From the NCBI GenBank assembly GCA_964017145.1, contig OZ024845.1:1860001-1924000 (forward strand): DNA of 64,000 nt. The letters are read 5' to 3'. Below, one piece after another: positions 1-10,596 of the stretch (positions are counted from its first letter, which is position 1; each line of letters opens with the position of its first letter). Source of the stretch: Agrocybe praecox (taxonomy: Eukaryota; Basidiomycota; Agaricomycetes; Agaricales; Agrocybaceae). Under the pieces are notes generated by a model that was given only the letters and a program-made list of their open reading frames with translations, was not told where the DNA came from and did not search any database. Both the position numbers and the translations under genes were made by a program.

Positions 1-58
1 TCTGTACACATCTGGTATCAGGATTGCTGATTCATATTATTGATATGTTTGTCTTTAG

Positions 59-403
59 GTCCTCGACCAGGGAAATCACTGTGTTACATATTATTTGAAT
101 GATGACTGCACCAATCGAGTCGGAAGTAATAACAACAACTTAGGGAACGATGCCTGTACAAATGTCAACACCGGTACAGACGTTCGCGCATTCAAATGTA
201 GCCCAAACAATGTCTGTTCCTCTTCAAGGATTACCGGGAACGCAAATGGGACCATCGATGATGGTATTGACTCCTTCATAAGTCTTCTCAAGCCGGGATC
301 TACCTTCACTCGTCCCACCATCACATTACCCATAGTCACTGCTTCTGCCACCAGTGTCGAAGGTGCGAAATCTAGAGTAATTAGTTCACGCGTGTGCTTA
401 TGA
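59..403 (+). CDS. 3' exon of an unidentified Cys-containing protein (partial)
   Basis: A consensus acceptor (gtctttag) ends at 58. It is followed by an open frame of about 114 codons that stops at 401-403. The translation is rich in Asn, Thr and Ser and has several cysteines (HCV, DDC, DAC, FKC, NVC), as in many secreted fungal proteins. No signal peptide can be judged because the 5' part lies outside the window. I do not recognise a family. The end is uncertain: a GTGCGA donor near position 364 could splice to an acceptor near 658, which opens another frame. The exon could also be spurious. Confidence 0.35.
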   Translation, partial: VLDQGNHCVTYYLNDDCTNRVGSNNNNLGNDACTNVNTGTDVRAFKCSPNNVCSSSRITGNANGTIDDGIDSFISLLKPGSTFTRPTITLPIVTASATSVEGAKSRVISSRVCL

Positions 404-2340
404 AGAAAGATTGATTTTCACACAGATAAAACTCATAGACAATTGGTGCAAGTTACAGGGTGTTTGTCCAGACTTCAGAGATGACTCTGACTTTAAACAT
501 TGGTTATTCTCCATATAGTAAAATGTACAGAAAATACACAGAAAAATGATGATGATTCAATACATATCGAGCATGCATATAATTTCCTAATTTCCGAGCT
601 TGTGTATGAGTTCCCTAAGGTATTATCCTCCTATTTATTTATTTTTTCTCAGAGGATGCAATCACAAATTTGGCGCGCGGTTGCCGCGACGGTGCTATTA
701 AAATGACAGAAGAGCGCTCATACCATGATCGATGCCAGCCTCGGATCAAAAATCAAAAACGGCGTGTCACGTGGCTACACTGGTGTCAGGTGAGCGTGAA
801 GAATCCGATGAAGTTCATCTGGATTCTGTTACGAGACTCTTGAGGAACGAAGGAATCGTCTTAAGCTAATGATGTTTTGACCTCTATTACCCGGTCATGT
901 CTTGATACCGGTTATGATTGTTGCCGAGAAAGAAAAAAAACCCCTAGAAAACTTTCGCTCAACAAAACATGGTGATTTTTATGAGCGAACATGTACCTTC
1001 ACCCTTGACTCCTTCCTGTCTTGCGCTGTACATATAAGAGCGAGATTAAGCTCTCCATCATCTTGTTCTCAATATTTTTTTTGGCCTACATACGCCATGC
1101 CCATAACATATGAATACCGCATCTTATACTCCGCTCGAAAACAGGTCCCGTAACCGCCAGCTCCGCTTGGCCCATCAAAACTCAAGTTTAAGCAAATAAC
1201 CTAGAAATAGATGACAGACACACCGATAAGTTGTGGCATGGTATTCAACCTCTTCGGAGGACAATCACATTCAACGTCTGTGAGTTTTCCCCTGAATCCG
1301 AAGTTATGTACTATAAACTTCATGTGATCAATCTCCTACTAGAAGTTGACAAGAAGCAGAAACCACCACCCTCTGATTTTTTCTGCCACAACGAGCATCT
1401 GTTGTAATGTACTGTACCATCGTCTTCAACGATAAAGAAACGCTCAAAAACCAATGCCATTCATACGCACTTACTTGTTATAGATATAACGAAGTCGGTG
1501 GCACGCACCCCAGTTTTTGACCCTGGTAGACCCTGATGCAATGAGGTACGTATGAATGTAGAATTCACTAGTTTTTAGCTGCGATTCCTGAACGGGTTAA
1601 AAGCAGAATTAAGCGCGCCCCGATCTGACGTATACACGCTTGGCGGCACTAGAATTCCACAAATTTCAAATTCCACCTTCTTCGCATCCCCATAAGGGAC
1701 TATTCACCTTTTTTGGGATGAAGGCACAACATCATCAACACTTCAAATTCATCATCTCGACAAACACACATGGTGATTTTTGCCGAATTAGGCTGACTCA
1801 TGTGAACAATAAGGGATGTCAAAATTAGAAGGCGATATTAAACAAGCTTATGGAAGTAAGAATGTAAAATGTTCACTTCCGCACATATGTGTGACGTCCA
1901 TAATTTCTACAGAAGGAAGGATGGCGAGCGATGTTTGATGTGTAACAAAAGACTAAAAGAAAGTAGTACATAGAATGGTCGTAAAGCATACAAAACCCGA
2001 GGTAACAAGTTTATCAATAAATAAGATAAGGAACGACGAGAGACAGAGAAAAATGTACAGAAGAACAGTATGCATGCACCGTTCATAGGGATGATGGAGA
2101 AGGGGGTCAAAATAAAAAGTTCAAAGTAATACATCATATATACAACAAAATTTCCACAACATTGTGCATCTTCTACACGTCGTCAAAATCCTTTTGGTCT
2201 CCTTCCTCTCTTCGAGAAGAAAAACTCGGAAGACAATCAGCACGCGCACAGAATGCATACATATCTACAAAGAATTAAAAAAGGATCGAAAAAGGGAGAA
2301 ACAAACACAAAAGGGAAATCATGTCAGTTATGTCCCTTTC
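404..2340. other. intergenic, no supported gene
   Basis: About 1.9 kb with only short ORFs lacking recognisable composition or splice context. An acceptor-like pyrimidine tract ends near 650, and a frame stays open from there to about 790. It could be a further exon of the partial gene at the window start, but nothing else supports it. Confidence 0.4.
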
Positions 2341-4311
2341 TTATCCTCGAATTTGTGCAGTTTGGTTCTCCACATCCGGAGGTTGGGTTCTGGCCAAGCT
2401 AAAGCCTCGCAAGAATCCAGGACGTAACGCACCACCTAACAAGCCCCCGCTGCGTACTTCCGTCGTGCCGTTGCCGTCATGTACAGCATGGACGGGCGCA
2501 GGGACAGCAGGAGGCCCTCCTTCGTCTTCGGTGCCGGATAATTCTCCTTCCTTGGTCTCGGCAACAGGAGGGGAGGAAGTTGTGAGCCGGAGCAAAGAGG
2601 TGTACGCTACGAAAATATAAACATGATCAGCCAAGGAAAAAGGAGAATCAGAGATCGAATAAAATATGGGCACTAACGTTGACGGCAAACAGGACAGAAC
2701 CATCCTTTGGCTTTTCGCTTCCGTCGTGTCGGGGCAGGGTTGGTCACGGCAGGGTTAGGAGCGCCGGTAGTTCCAGGCACTGTCGTTCCTCCAGAGGCGG
2801 CAGCACCAGTGTCGTCCCCGCCCGCAGCAGGCTCAGTAGCTTGCGTGATATTTCCGCCAGCACCAAACTCGACCATGTTAAGAGCGCATTCTTTGCAGGC
2901 TACCAAATGACGGCAGGGAAGAAGAACGACCTCTCGAGGAGAAGAGAGGCAGAGGAGACATTCCGATTGAGGCTCTTCGTCATCTGCAGTAAAGGTTACT
3001 GCTGGTTCTGCGCCTTCTTCAGGGGGATACGTGTGCGTATTTGCAGGCGGAGGGGCAGTAGCAACAGGGGTCGTGTGTGTTGACGATGTCAAGCCAAAGA
3101 TCTCGTGCAAATGGAACGTATGCGGACCAATCTAAAGATACATACGTCCATGTTCAGAAATCACAGAACATATAAGGTTTGATAAAAATGAACAGAAAGT
3201 CTCACAGTTGCTTCCCGTTTGACGACTTTGACTACCCAAGGCCTATTATCTTCTGGAGTTTCGCCGTCGGTGGCTGCTTCGGTGGACTTCTGACCGAATC
3301 GAACGATGTGCAAATACGTGGTCTGTTCATTCGGAGACGACAGCTCGGTGCCCTGTTCGTCCAGGGCAGCCAATCTGATTGTAACTTTCACACCCTCGTC
3401 GGCATCATCTTTTCCGTCTTTAGATTTCCCATCCTGTGTTGCAGGTTCGGCATCGACAACAGCCAATGCAGGTCCAGAGATACTCCGGTTCTGAGATCGT
3501 TTGCGGAAGTGGAAGTGCGTGAATCGTCGTCGCTGATTGTTTCGGCCTGGTGCAGAGTTTCCTTCGGAAGCAGTTGTTGAAGCAGGGAGTTCCCCGGAAT
3601 TTGATACATCTGCATTTAACGTTGCAGGGAGATTATCTTCGACAGAGGGAGGATTTGAGTGCTCGAATCGACCGAGCTCAAGGAGTGCGCCTTCCTCTAG
3701 CTTGAGATGATTTCCGAACCCACCGTCAACTACGGTTTCGAATACGAGAAGTTTAGAAAGTTGGTTGGATGAGGTAGGTGGTGCATCTGGGTGTGATTTC
3801 GGGAGGTGTACGTGAACATAGATCCCACACTTTGGGGCGTCGCAATCGTATTCGAATTCAAGTCCGTGGTGATGTTGATCAGCTACGTGGGTGGCTGTTG
3901 ATTCTTCTTGCACAGACGTCAATGGTGACAGACGAAGAGTAGGCCGTTTGAGGTTGACCAGGGCTTGAAGAGTCGTAGTTGGCTGAGAAGGCTGATAATG
4001 CAGACATTTGTCAAATGTGCGGTGTTGGTCCCTATGTTAAAGGCTCACCTCTTTGCTCTTCTGTATCCATGCACTGACGATATCTGGCGTCAGCTCGTCT
4101 GTGACGACCTTCTTTTCGTTGGAAAGGGTCCAAGAAGGTCCGTTCGATACTGGCCCAATGCTCGGTCCAAAAAGAGGATCACTGGACTTCTTGTCTTTGC
4201 TTGCGCCAGCTGGAGAGTCTGCCTGATTTCCCTGAGGTTGATGAGCCATCGCTGGTGGTGTCTGTAGCACAGATTGTCTGTTCCGCGCCCAAGCAGCGTA
4301 CTGCTGTGAAT
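2341..4311 (-). CDS. RING-type E3 ubiquitin ligase, mahogunin (MGRN1/RNF157) family
   Basis: Probable ubiquitin ligase. Exons: 4311-4049, 3991-3206, 3131-2678, 2606-2341; introns of 57, 74 and 71 nt keep phase. Family signs in order: the segment TLQALVNLKRPTLRL matches the start of the mahogunin domain (animal form TLRSLVNIRKDTLRL); the beta-rich domain opens with LEFEYD and continues to HLHEIFGL; then a C3HC4 RING with CLLC, PCRH, CKEC and, after an unusually long low-complexity loop of about 63 residues, CPVCRQPYTSLLRL. The last exon adds an acidic and Gly-rich tail. Fungal members are poorly studied; animal MGRN1 acts in endosomal sorting and membrane-protein turnover. The true first exon is unresolved: 4311 is an acceptor (cttttcttccag just upstream), so an initiating exon lies beyond it. 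The first in-frame ATG inside this exon is at 4249. Confidence 0.85.
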
Positions 4312-4639
4312 CTGGAAGAAAAGAAAGATGAGAGAACTGCGGAAGTGGAAACGACAAGAAAAAACCAACACCAAGTAGCTATACTCATCTCAGGAGGAAG
4401 AAAGAAAGAAAGATGGAACCAACTGTGGGAGCATCGCTGAGACAGCTTACGCGAGACCTAAATCACCTGCCTAAATAGGAACTCATGTCCCGGCTGCGCA
4501 CATATTCTTAGTCTTCACAGTTTCTGAGGCAAGTGGGTATGCTTATTTTACTTCAGAAAAGGCATGAAGGAGGCATATTGCTTATTTTCATGTGTCATAA
4601 GAAAAGAAAGAGATACGAAAGCGTGTACAGAGAAAGAAT
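4312..4639. other. spacer between RING ligase 5' end and uL15 3' end
   Basis: Holds the unresolved first exon and promoter of the RING ligase on the minus strand and the 3' UTR of uL15. A pyrimidine-rich stretch on the minus strand just upstream of 4311 looks like the end of an intron. No other gene is visible. Confidence 0.5.
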
Positions 4640-5252
4640 TTATGCGATCAATGAAACAACACCGCCGGCCTCCTTGATCTTGGCCCTACAATACTTGGAT
4701 GAGTACATGTAAACCATAAGAATTAAAAAAAAACGCACTCTGCCTTCGAGGAAACGAAGCGCGCTTTTACAATGAAGGGCAGTTTTGGCAGGCTGGAATC
4801 GAATGAGAATAATTCACAAAGTAAAATAAACACCACGCACAGTCCATTGCCCAATACCTTTCCGTATCCGAACTTCAGGGTGTCAATGACGGGAACAACG
4901 TCAGAGTTCTCGGTCAATCCCTTCTTTTGCTCAGCGGGCACAAGACTCCACAGTTTGTCGACGTTGATGATGGGGCGCCAGTACTGGTTGCGGGTGAGAT
5001 GGAAGTGGCGCATACCAACCTTACCGAAGTAACCAGGATGGTATTTATCGAAGTTGGTACTAAAATATAATAGATTTTTCCTAAGTTCCCAAAGAAATCT
5101 TTCTGTAGCCTGTGAGCAAAAACGCACCGGTGGTGATGTTGACCACCAGCAAGACCGCGACCTCCTGGATGCTTGCGGTGCTTCCCTACTCGTCCGTGAC
5201 CGGCCGAGACGTGGCCGCGGTGTTTGCGCGTCTTCGAGAACCGGGAAGGCAT
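4640..5252 (-). CDS. RPL28: 60S ribosomal protein uL15 (L27a/L28)
   Basis: Structural protein of the large ribosomal subunit. Four exons (5252-5128, 5059-4841, 4792-4739, 4685-4640) give 147 aa, the usual length. The N-terminus [18 protein letters not shown], the Gly/His-rich [13 protein letters not shown] loop, [15 protein letters not shown] and the C-terminal [13 protein letters not shown] are all diagnostic. All donors are GTGCGT and all phases match. The intron positions split the conserved HHHR and GYGKVLG regions. Upstream, a pyrimidine-rich acceptor (gtctctctag) ends 6 nt before the ATG, so a 5'-UTR intron is likely. Divergently transcribed from RPB11. Confidence 0.97.
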
Positions 5253-5903
5253 TGTTTTCTAGAGAGACAGGACAGAGAGCCAATCAGTCCTCCGTCGTGA
5301 AGAAATTCCCAAAGAGTCCAAGTCCCAAAATCGCCATCCACCGCACTCCAAACCCATCCAACTCAGATCTCCAGCTTTTCACTCCAAATAACATGGATTC
5401 GACACCTCTGAGCCTCTAGGATGCGATGGGGACGTATACAGACAGGGATTCGGCAGGGATTACTGACCTTGAGGAAGGGTGACGGTTTGGTGTGCCTTTC
5501 GACCGACGTCCTTGGGATCAGCCAACGGTTGATCGCCACAAAACAAATAAAGCCAAACAAACTTGCGCGTCGAAAATTCCTCCCCTTGTTCTTCCCCGCT
5601 CTCTGTGTTTATACCCCCTCAATTGTAAGTCTTCACTTTCTTATGTTTGCTTCAAAAGATGGTTTATATTTATTGTCGGTGAATCATACACATAATGATC
5701 GCAACTTTGACGCTGATTTCCCCTGTTCGCTTTACAATAATATTCAAACTGACGCTTTTGCCTTTTAGGTACTCTCTTTCCACTTTTAAGCGCCCTAATT
5801 AATAGGCTAGTCTACGTGATTATACGCGTCATACTGCTACATCCATCCTGTATTTACGCGACCACACAGAAAACTTGAACTTATATCCTGAACTTTATCC
5901 ATC
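5253..5903. promoter_or_regulatory. bidirectional intergenic region of uL15 and RPB11
   Basis: 650 bp between two divergent, highly expressed housekeeping genes. On the minus strand a GTCAGT donor near 5464 and the acceptor just before the uL15 ATG suggest a 5'-UTR intron of about 200 nt. Short ORFs here have no ATG-to-stop structure I can support. Confidence 0.45.
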
Positions 5904-6486
5904 ATGAACGCACCCGCTCGTCACGAAAGTTATGTCCTCGATGATAACGAGAAGCCGTACGTTTGCCTCGATGATGACTCCAAGTTCTCGTCGTGTTGAA
6001 CCCTCCTCAGCGTCGAGTTAATAGAAGACACCAAAATCCCTAACGCTGCCACCATCAAAATCGTCAAGCAAGACCATACGCTTGGGAACATGTTGCGCGC
6101 GTACGTTAATTCATTCCAGAAACAATATAATATGAGCTTCATTCTAACCACCTGCCATAACTAACATACCACGCAGTCAACTCCTCTCCATGCCGCAAAT
6201 CCTCTTCGCCGGATACAAAGTCCCCCACCCTCTCCACCCCTACTTCATCATCAAGATCCAAACAGACGGGACAATAACACCCCAAGCCGTCCTCGAACAA
6301 GCCTGTACAAAACTCATCGGCACCATGTCCTCCCTCGAGACCAAATTCAAACGTGAATTCTCCTACAAAGACGTCGAAGGCACCCTCGGCGGAGCTGCTG
6401 CTGCCCCCGGAGAAGACCCTTACGGAACGAACACTGGAACAGGCGGTGGTGCATGGGGAAGAGGCCGCGATTATCTGGATTTCTAG
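5904..6486 (+). CDS. RPB11: RNA polymerase II subunit Rpb11
   Basis: Core subunit that dimerises with Rpb3 during Pol II assembly (alpha-like domain). Exons 5904-5956, 6011-6100, 6177-6486 encode 150 aa. Diagnostic stretches: MNAPARHESYVL at the start, TKIPNAATIKIVKQDHTLGNMLRAQL (the conserved DHTLGNxLR motif) spanning exon 2, then ILFAGYKVPHPL. The C-terminal third adds a Gly/Ala-rich tail ending in GRGRDYLDF that is longer than the yeast protein and probably disordered. Both donors are GTACGT and phases agree. Confidence 0.96.
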
Positions 6487-6849
6487 AAGACCTTGCATAC
6501 TTGGGCAGGTTGTCGAGCTTAGCTAACTCTGCATTCGCACTCTCACTCGGGTCCTTTTTCTCTCTCCATTCTGCCTCGGCTCCATTAAGCCAACAATTAT
6601 ATACAATTTGACAGTTTTTGTAACTTTAGCACACTCCATGTAATACTTTGTTTATAATAACCTTCGGGACTGCGCCCTCCAAATTTAGCAATGAATAAAA
6701 ATGCATGCGTCAATACAATTTACATTAGATTGATGAAAGACATATAATTGCTATCAGCGCTCTATGTAGATCCTTACAGGTAGCTTATATCTTTATACGG
6801 AAACAATTAGAATGATACGCATAATAATGTAAATTGCATAACAATATTA
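6487..6849. other. convergent 3' region of RPB11 and MTG1
   Basis: AT-rich 363 bp between two convergent stop codons, containing 3' UTRs and presumed polyadenylation signals. No gene seen. Confidence 0.5.
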
Positions 6850-8800
6850 CTAGTTCCGTTTCGCCATGTGCTTTAGGCGCCGTTTTTTCTTCTCCTCAAT
6901 CATCGCCCTTTTCTTTACCTGTGTCTGACTGATATTACTCTCGTCAGCCTCCTCCTGGTCCGTCGTAACCAAATAGTCGTCTATACACTGTTCCATTTTG
7001 TCCTGTATAACCAACGCAGGGTCAAAACCTTCCGGTAAATCTTCCGGCGTTAACTCCCATTGAAAGTCAAAGCCCCAAGCTTGGATTCGCGTATTGCTGT
7101 CGCCTTGACTGAGAGTCACATCCGCTGACCCACCGGAACCTAGTTCAAGTGGCAAAGATGCAGACAACAGCCCGCCTTCCTCACGCCACCATTTGACGAA
7201 ATAAACAGCAGCGCGAGTGAGATCTACTTCGGCGCCACGTTTAATCATCCCCATACGCTTGGCAAGGAGCGTCAAAAACTCCTCCAAATCATGCGTTGGA
7301 GGTGTTCCAGAGGGAAGCAACTGTAAATATGCTGGAGCTGATATAGCCAATCAAAATCCAACCGTTGATAAGTCAGATAGTTACCATCCATCCAACAATC
7401 CCATTCAACAAAAGGAGACACGAATTCAGTGGGCAAGAAAGGGCGAGAACAAAAAAACGAACGGACGGGCAATCAGAATGTGATGAGAGAAACTGTACAA
7501 AGTCAGACTCACAGACGGGATTGAGAATGTTAAGCCTGTACAAGAGATATGCAGCCAACGCTTCCATGTCGTACAATCCTTCTTTGATGCCCGCTTTTGG
7601 AGTGGATGAAACGGTTCTTATCAGCCTTACTGATGATCATGGTTATGGGGGGGGAGAAAGGGCTGTTACGTACCAATAAGGGCGAGTTTTACTCCTCTCT
7701 CGGCGCCTTCCGTTCCTCTCCCTAGGAAAGGTAACATAACACCAGGCGTATCATATGCATAGACCAAGGGGTCTAAACTTAGTTTCAGCCTGGTAGAAAG
7801 TGCCTGTGTCATGCCAGGATTGGCCGAAGTTTGGAAAGCTTTTGGTGTCCCTAAAAATACCGTAAGTCAGATGTGATACATAGGAGAAAAGGGCGGGTAC
7901 ATACGGCCTTTGATTCCCATATTTCGGAGAGCATTCAATAATGTTGATTTTCCAACATTTGGCATGCCGATAACTAATACGTTTAGCTCCATGGCATGAG
8001 GGTACTCCTTGGCTATATCTATGTAAAGATAAGGTTGATAGGGTCAGATTCATAACGGGATGAGATCAGCGGGATAATTCGCTGAGTTGTAAATAGTGAC
8101 ATACTTACAAGAATCTCGTTGAGATTACGGATATCCCGCGGCCGCTGCCATGAGGCAAAGAGTAGCTGTTGATGAGGGTACTTCTTCACCATCGCCTTAC
8201 GAAAGGGCTGGAGTCGGGAAATAAAAAAGGTCAACCTTGAATTCTTTAAAAACCTGAGTCTGGGTAGAAACTTGCCTCTATACCCCATTCAGGGACCAGG
8301 TCGCGCTTGTTTAACACTACTATGTGCTCACAGGCTTCAACAGCAAAGAAACGTCTCGCCGGGTTGTTCGGATCCCATCCACGCTCAAGCCTCCACTTTT
8401 TTAACGCACCTACACAGGTAAAGAGTGAGATTTTAGCATTGATAGCCGACAAAATGAAAGACAGGGGTTCAGAAAAGAGTTAGAAGGGGCCAGACAAGGT
8501 GCCGGAAATTGGACACCATGCGCCTATCTTCAAGATTTTCCCATACCAGGATATGAAGTGCAAGAAGGACAATGCGATGGGTATGCGGCACACATTCTCC
8601 GATGCACACGCATGAAACTAGCTAGCCAACACACCTTCCAGAGTCCTGTTTATACTCGTGAGAGGAAGACGAGAGTCTCTGATTTCGAGAACGACGTTGG
8701 TCTTTTTGAGCAAGGCAGGCAGCATCCGTGTAAACTTCATCATGTGTCCTGGGAACCATGATGGAGCAATAGGGAGAACCGGTAGTTGTGGCAAGACCAT
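6850..8800 (-). CDS. MTG1: mitochondrial ribosome-associated GTPase 1 (YlqF/Mtg1 family)
   Basis: Circularly permuted GTPase needed for late assembly of the mitochondrial large ribosomal subunit. Seven exons (8800-8635, 8409-8276, 8207-8105, 8018-7905, 7850-7674, 7593-7513, 7337-6850) give 420 aa with all phases consistent. Order of motifs shows the permutation: WFPGHM near the N-terminus, G4 NKRD, then G1 GMPNVGKST, G2 region with NPGMT, and G3 DTPG. The C-terminal part (LPSGTPPTHDLEEFLTLLAK) is typical of the Mtg1 C-terminal helical domain; the protein ends in a Lys/Arg-rich tail. Intron 2 uses a GC donor (GAG|GCAAGT). An in-frame stop upstream of 8800 supports that ATG. The exon 6 acceptor (ccaaaag at 7594) was chosen because it restores the conserved AGIKEGLYD; an alternative acceptor adds about 15 residues. 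Confidence 0.94.
8271..8275 (-). other. GC-AG intron donor in MTG1
   Basis: The only reading that joins LVPEWGIE to PFRKAMVKKYP in phase starts the intron with GCAAGT after an AG-ending exon, the classic context of GC-AG introns, and ends at gactccag before 8207. Confidence 0.75.
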
Positions 8801-9301
8801 TATGAGCAGGTGACACTAGAGCCAGAAACACAGCAGTATCCGTATGACACGCAGAGATGCTTGGCAGTGGTGGGTTACGTGCAGCCCAGAAGTCGCGTTG
8901 GAACTTGGAAAGCCCCAAGTGTTAAAACGCGGCGTTGAACGTGAATGCCGTGATATATGAAGCAGTTCCCCGGATTTTGAGGAGGATTCCAAAGCCAATA
9001 AACTCTGATATCCGCAACGTTCGACTGAGTGAGAGCCAAGAAGAAGATTGAGTTGGAAAGTAAAGTATCAGACTCCAAGTCAGTCACAAACCTTTGTTTC
9101 CCTTTATTTGTTTCGAAAGCTTTTGGACGTTTTTGGGCCAAGAAAGTTTGGCCGATCACAAGCCGATCACTATACGTACCGAGTGATGCTCAGCTTTCAG
9201 CCTCAAGAGTTTGTCTTGGGGAGCAGGACATGAATTACAGTTCATGTCTGCGATATGATACATGGCAATGAACTTGGAAACACTGGAGGCGCGACAACAA
9301 G
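8801..9301. other. intergenic, no gene seen
   Basis: Promoter side of MTG1 and 3' side of the neighbouring minus-strand gene. Only short unrelated ORFs in mixed frames. Confidence 0.4.
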
Positions 9302-10596
9302 CTATCGTTTCATTAAAATGACTAAATATCTGCCAGTACTACTTGTAGTCGTATACAAAAAAGCTTCACAAGGGTCCCTAACACACAACACGGGAGAAAA
9401 AATCGAGCAAGGAAAAAGAAAAGCAAGGAAACTAAACGGTGGGCATATAGGATGAAAAACCACGGATCGTCTACCGAAACTAACATACTGGATCTGGTAA
9501 AAAGATAACTTGGCAAAAATTTGATTTACGAGCAAGTCGTATATCAAACGAGCGAGAACGAGAAAGAAGAGAAACAGAAAGCCGGGAGACTTTGTATAAC
9601 TATCGCAAGCTTCTTTAATAGATTCACAGCTTATCGAGAAAAGAGGAGCCGGATTGGAGTGGATATATTCGGGAATATGTTCCGTCCGGACTGGGGACGA
9701 CGACGACGACGACAGAATTTGAGAGATGTCCAAAAACCTAGGCCGATAATCTCCAGGGATGTAGTGAAAGTCTTTGACGAAGTATCAGTGGGATTGAACC
9801 GTTGGATGGTCTTCGGTGTTGCTCACATTTACACCCATCCTTGATTACCAATGCTGATGGCGTCGAAGTTTTTGCCACTCCTTGTACGTCGATCCGGGAT
9901 CAGGATAGCAGAGTCCAGGTTGATCAGTTTATTGGAAGGCGGTGGAGAGCCTTCTACCCAACCCTTCCAACCTTTCTTGGTCGCTACACGTTTCTTTCGC
10001 TGTCGTGGGGGTGCACTCGCTGACTCGTGCGCAGCTTGGGAGGATAGCGTTTCATCGTCGTCTGGTGTACGCGGTCTTTTGGAAGAAGTTCTAGATGTGC
10101 TTGAAGATATGGACGGCCCAGGTGTTGATGCTGGCGTAGAGGCGAGGCGGCGGGGGGAGAGGGTAGGCGAGGGACTCACGGACACGGAAACCGACCGCTG
10201 CATACTTGGAATAAGAATTGTGGGCCGTGAACCCCAGAAAGATGAGACGCTAGACTTGGTCGCTGGAGGAATTTTGACGAGTGAGCTGGAGCTGGCTATA
10301 TTTCCAGAAGTAGTGGCTTTTCGGGCGACTTCGTCCATGAGTTCCCGCTGCGCGCGTTCAGCCTTGAGCCTCTTCTTCTCCTGCTTCCTCCTTTCCTTGC
10401 GTTCCTGTTTCCTCTTTATTCTATCCTGCTCGTCACCCTCAACTTCCTTGTAGGGACCAACGCCGTTGAGCAAACTGGTCAGAACGTCCCTCTGTGGGCG
10501 AGGATCGAAAGCACCACCCATGACTGCGGTCGCACTTCGCCTGCAACGTTTGGGGTTGAGATAGGACATGTTGTTGGGAGTGAAAAGGACGGCCAT
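9302..10596 (-). CDS. basic, Ser/Pro-rich protein of unknown function, probably nuclear
   Basis: I do not recognise this gene. The main exon (10596-9849) begins MAVLFTPNNMSYLNPKR and carries a dense Lys/Arg/Glu helix-forming stretch (RIKRKQERKERRKQEKKRLK, about residue 55), a long Ser/Thr/Pro-rich region, and a basic cluster (QRKKRVATKKGWKGW). This composition suggests a nuclear or RNP-associated protein. Reading on gives a stop at once after GNQGWV. A GTAATC donor at 9848 joins in phase to an acceptor (cgtcaaag, next base 9771) and opens a further exon with FHYIPGDYRPRFLDISQ, a Ser run and about 130 more codons to 9302. That last part turns hydrophobic and T-rich, so the 3' end is uncertain; a second intron from a GTATGT donor near 9489 is possible. 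Alternative starts are 10569 or further in, because a TATA box lies only about 15 bp upstream. Confidence 0.6.

Noticed and set aside
5464..5540. Minus-strand peptide-like stretch before the uL15 gene (ADPKDVGRKAHQTVTLPQ).
   Set aside because: No in-frame ATG and a stop follows at once; better explained as 5' UTR ahead of a leader intron.
5690..5765. Possible C/D-box snoRNA (ATGATC-like C box and CTGA D box) upstream of RPB11.
   Set aside because: The C box deviates from RTGATGA and no terminal stem is visible.
9851..10453. 200-codon plus-strand ORF.
   Set aside because: Antisense shadow of the basic nuclear protein gene.
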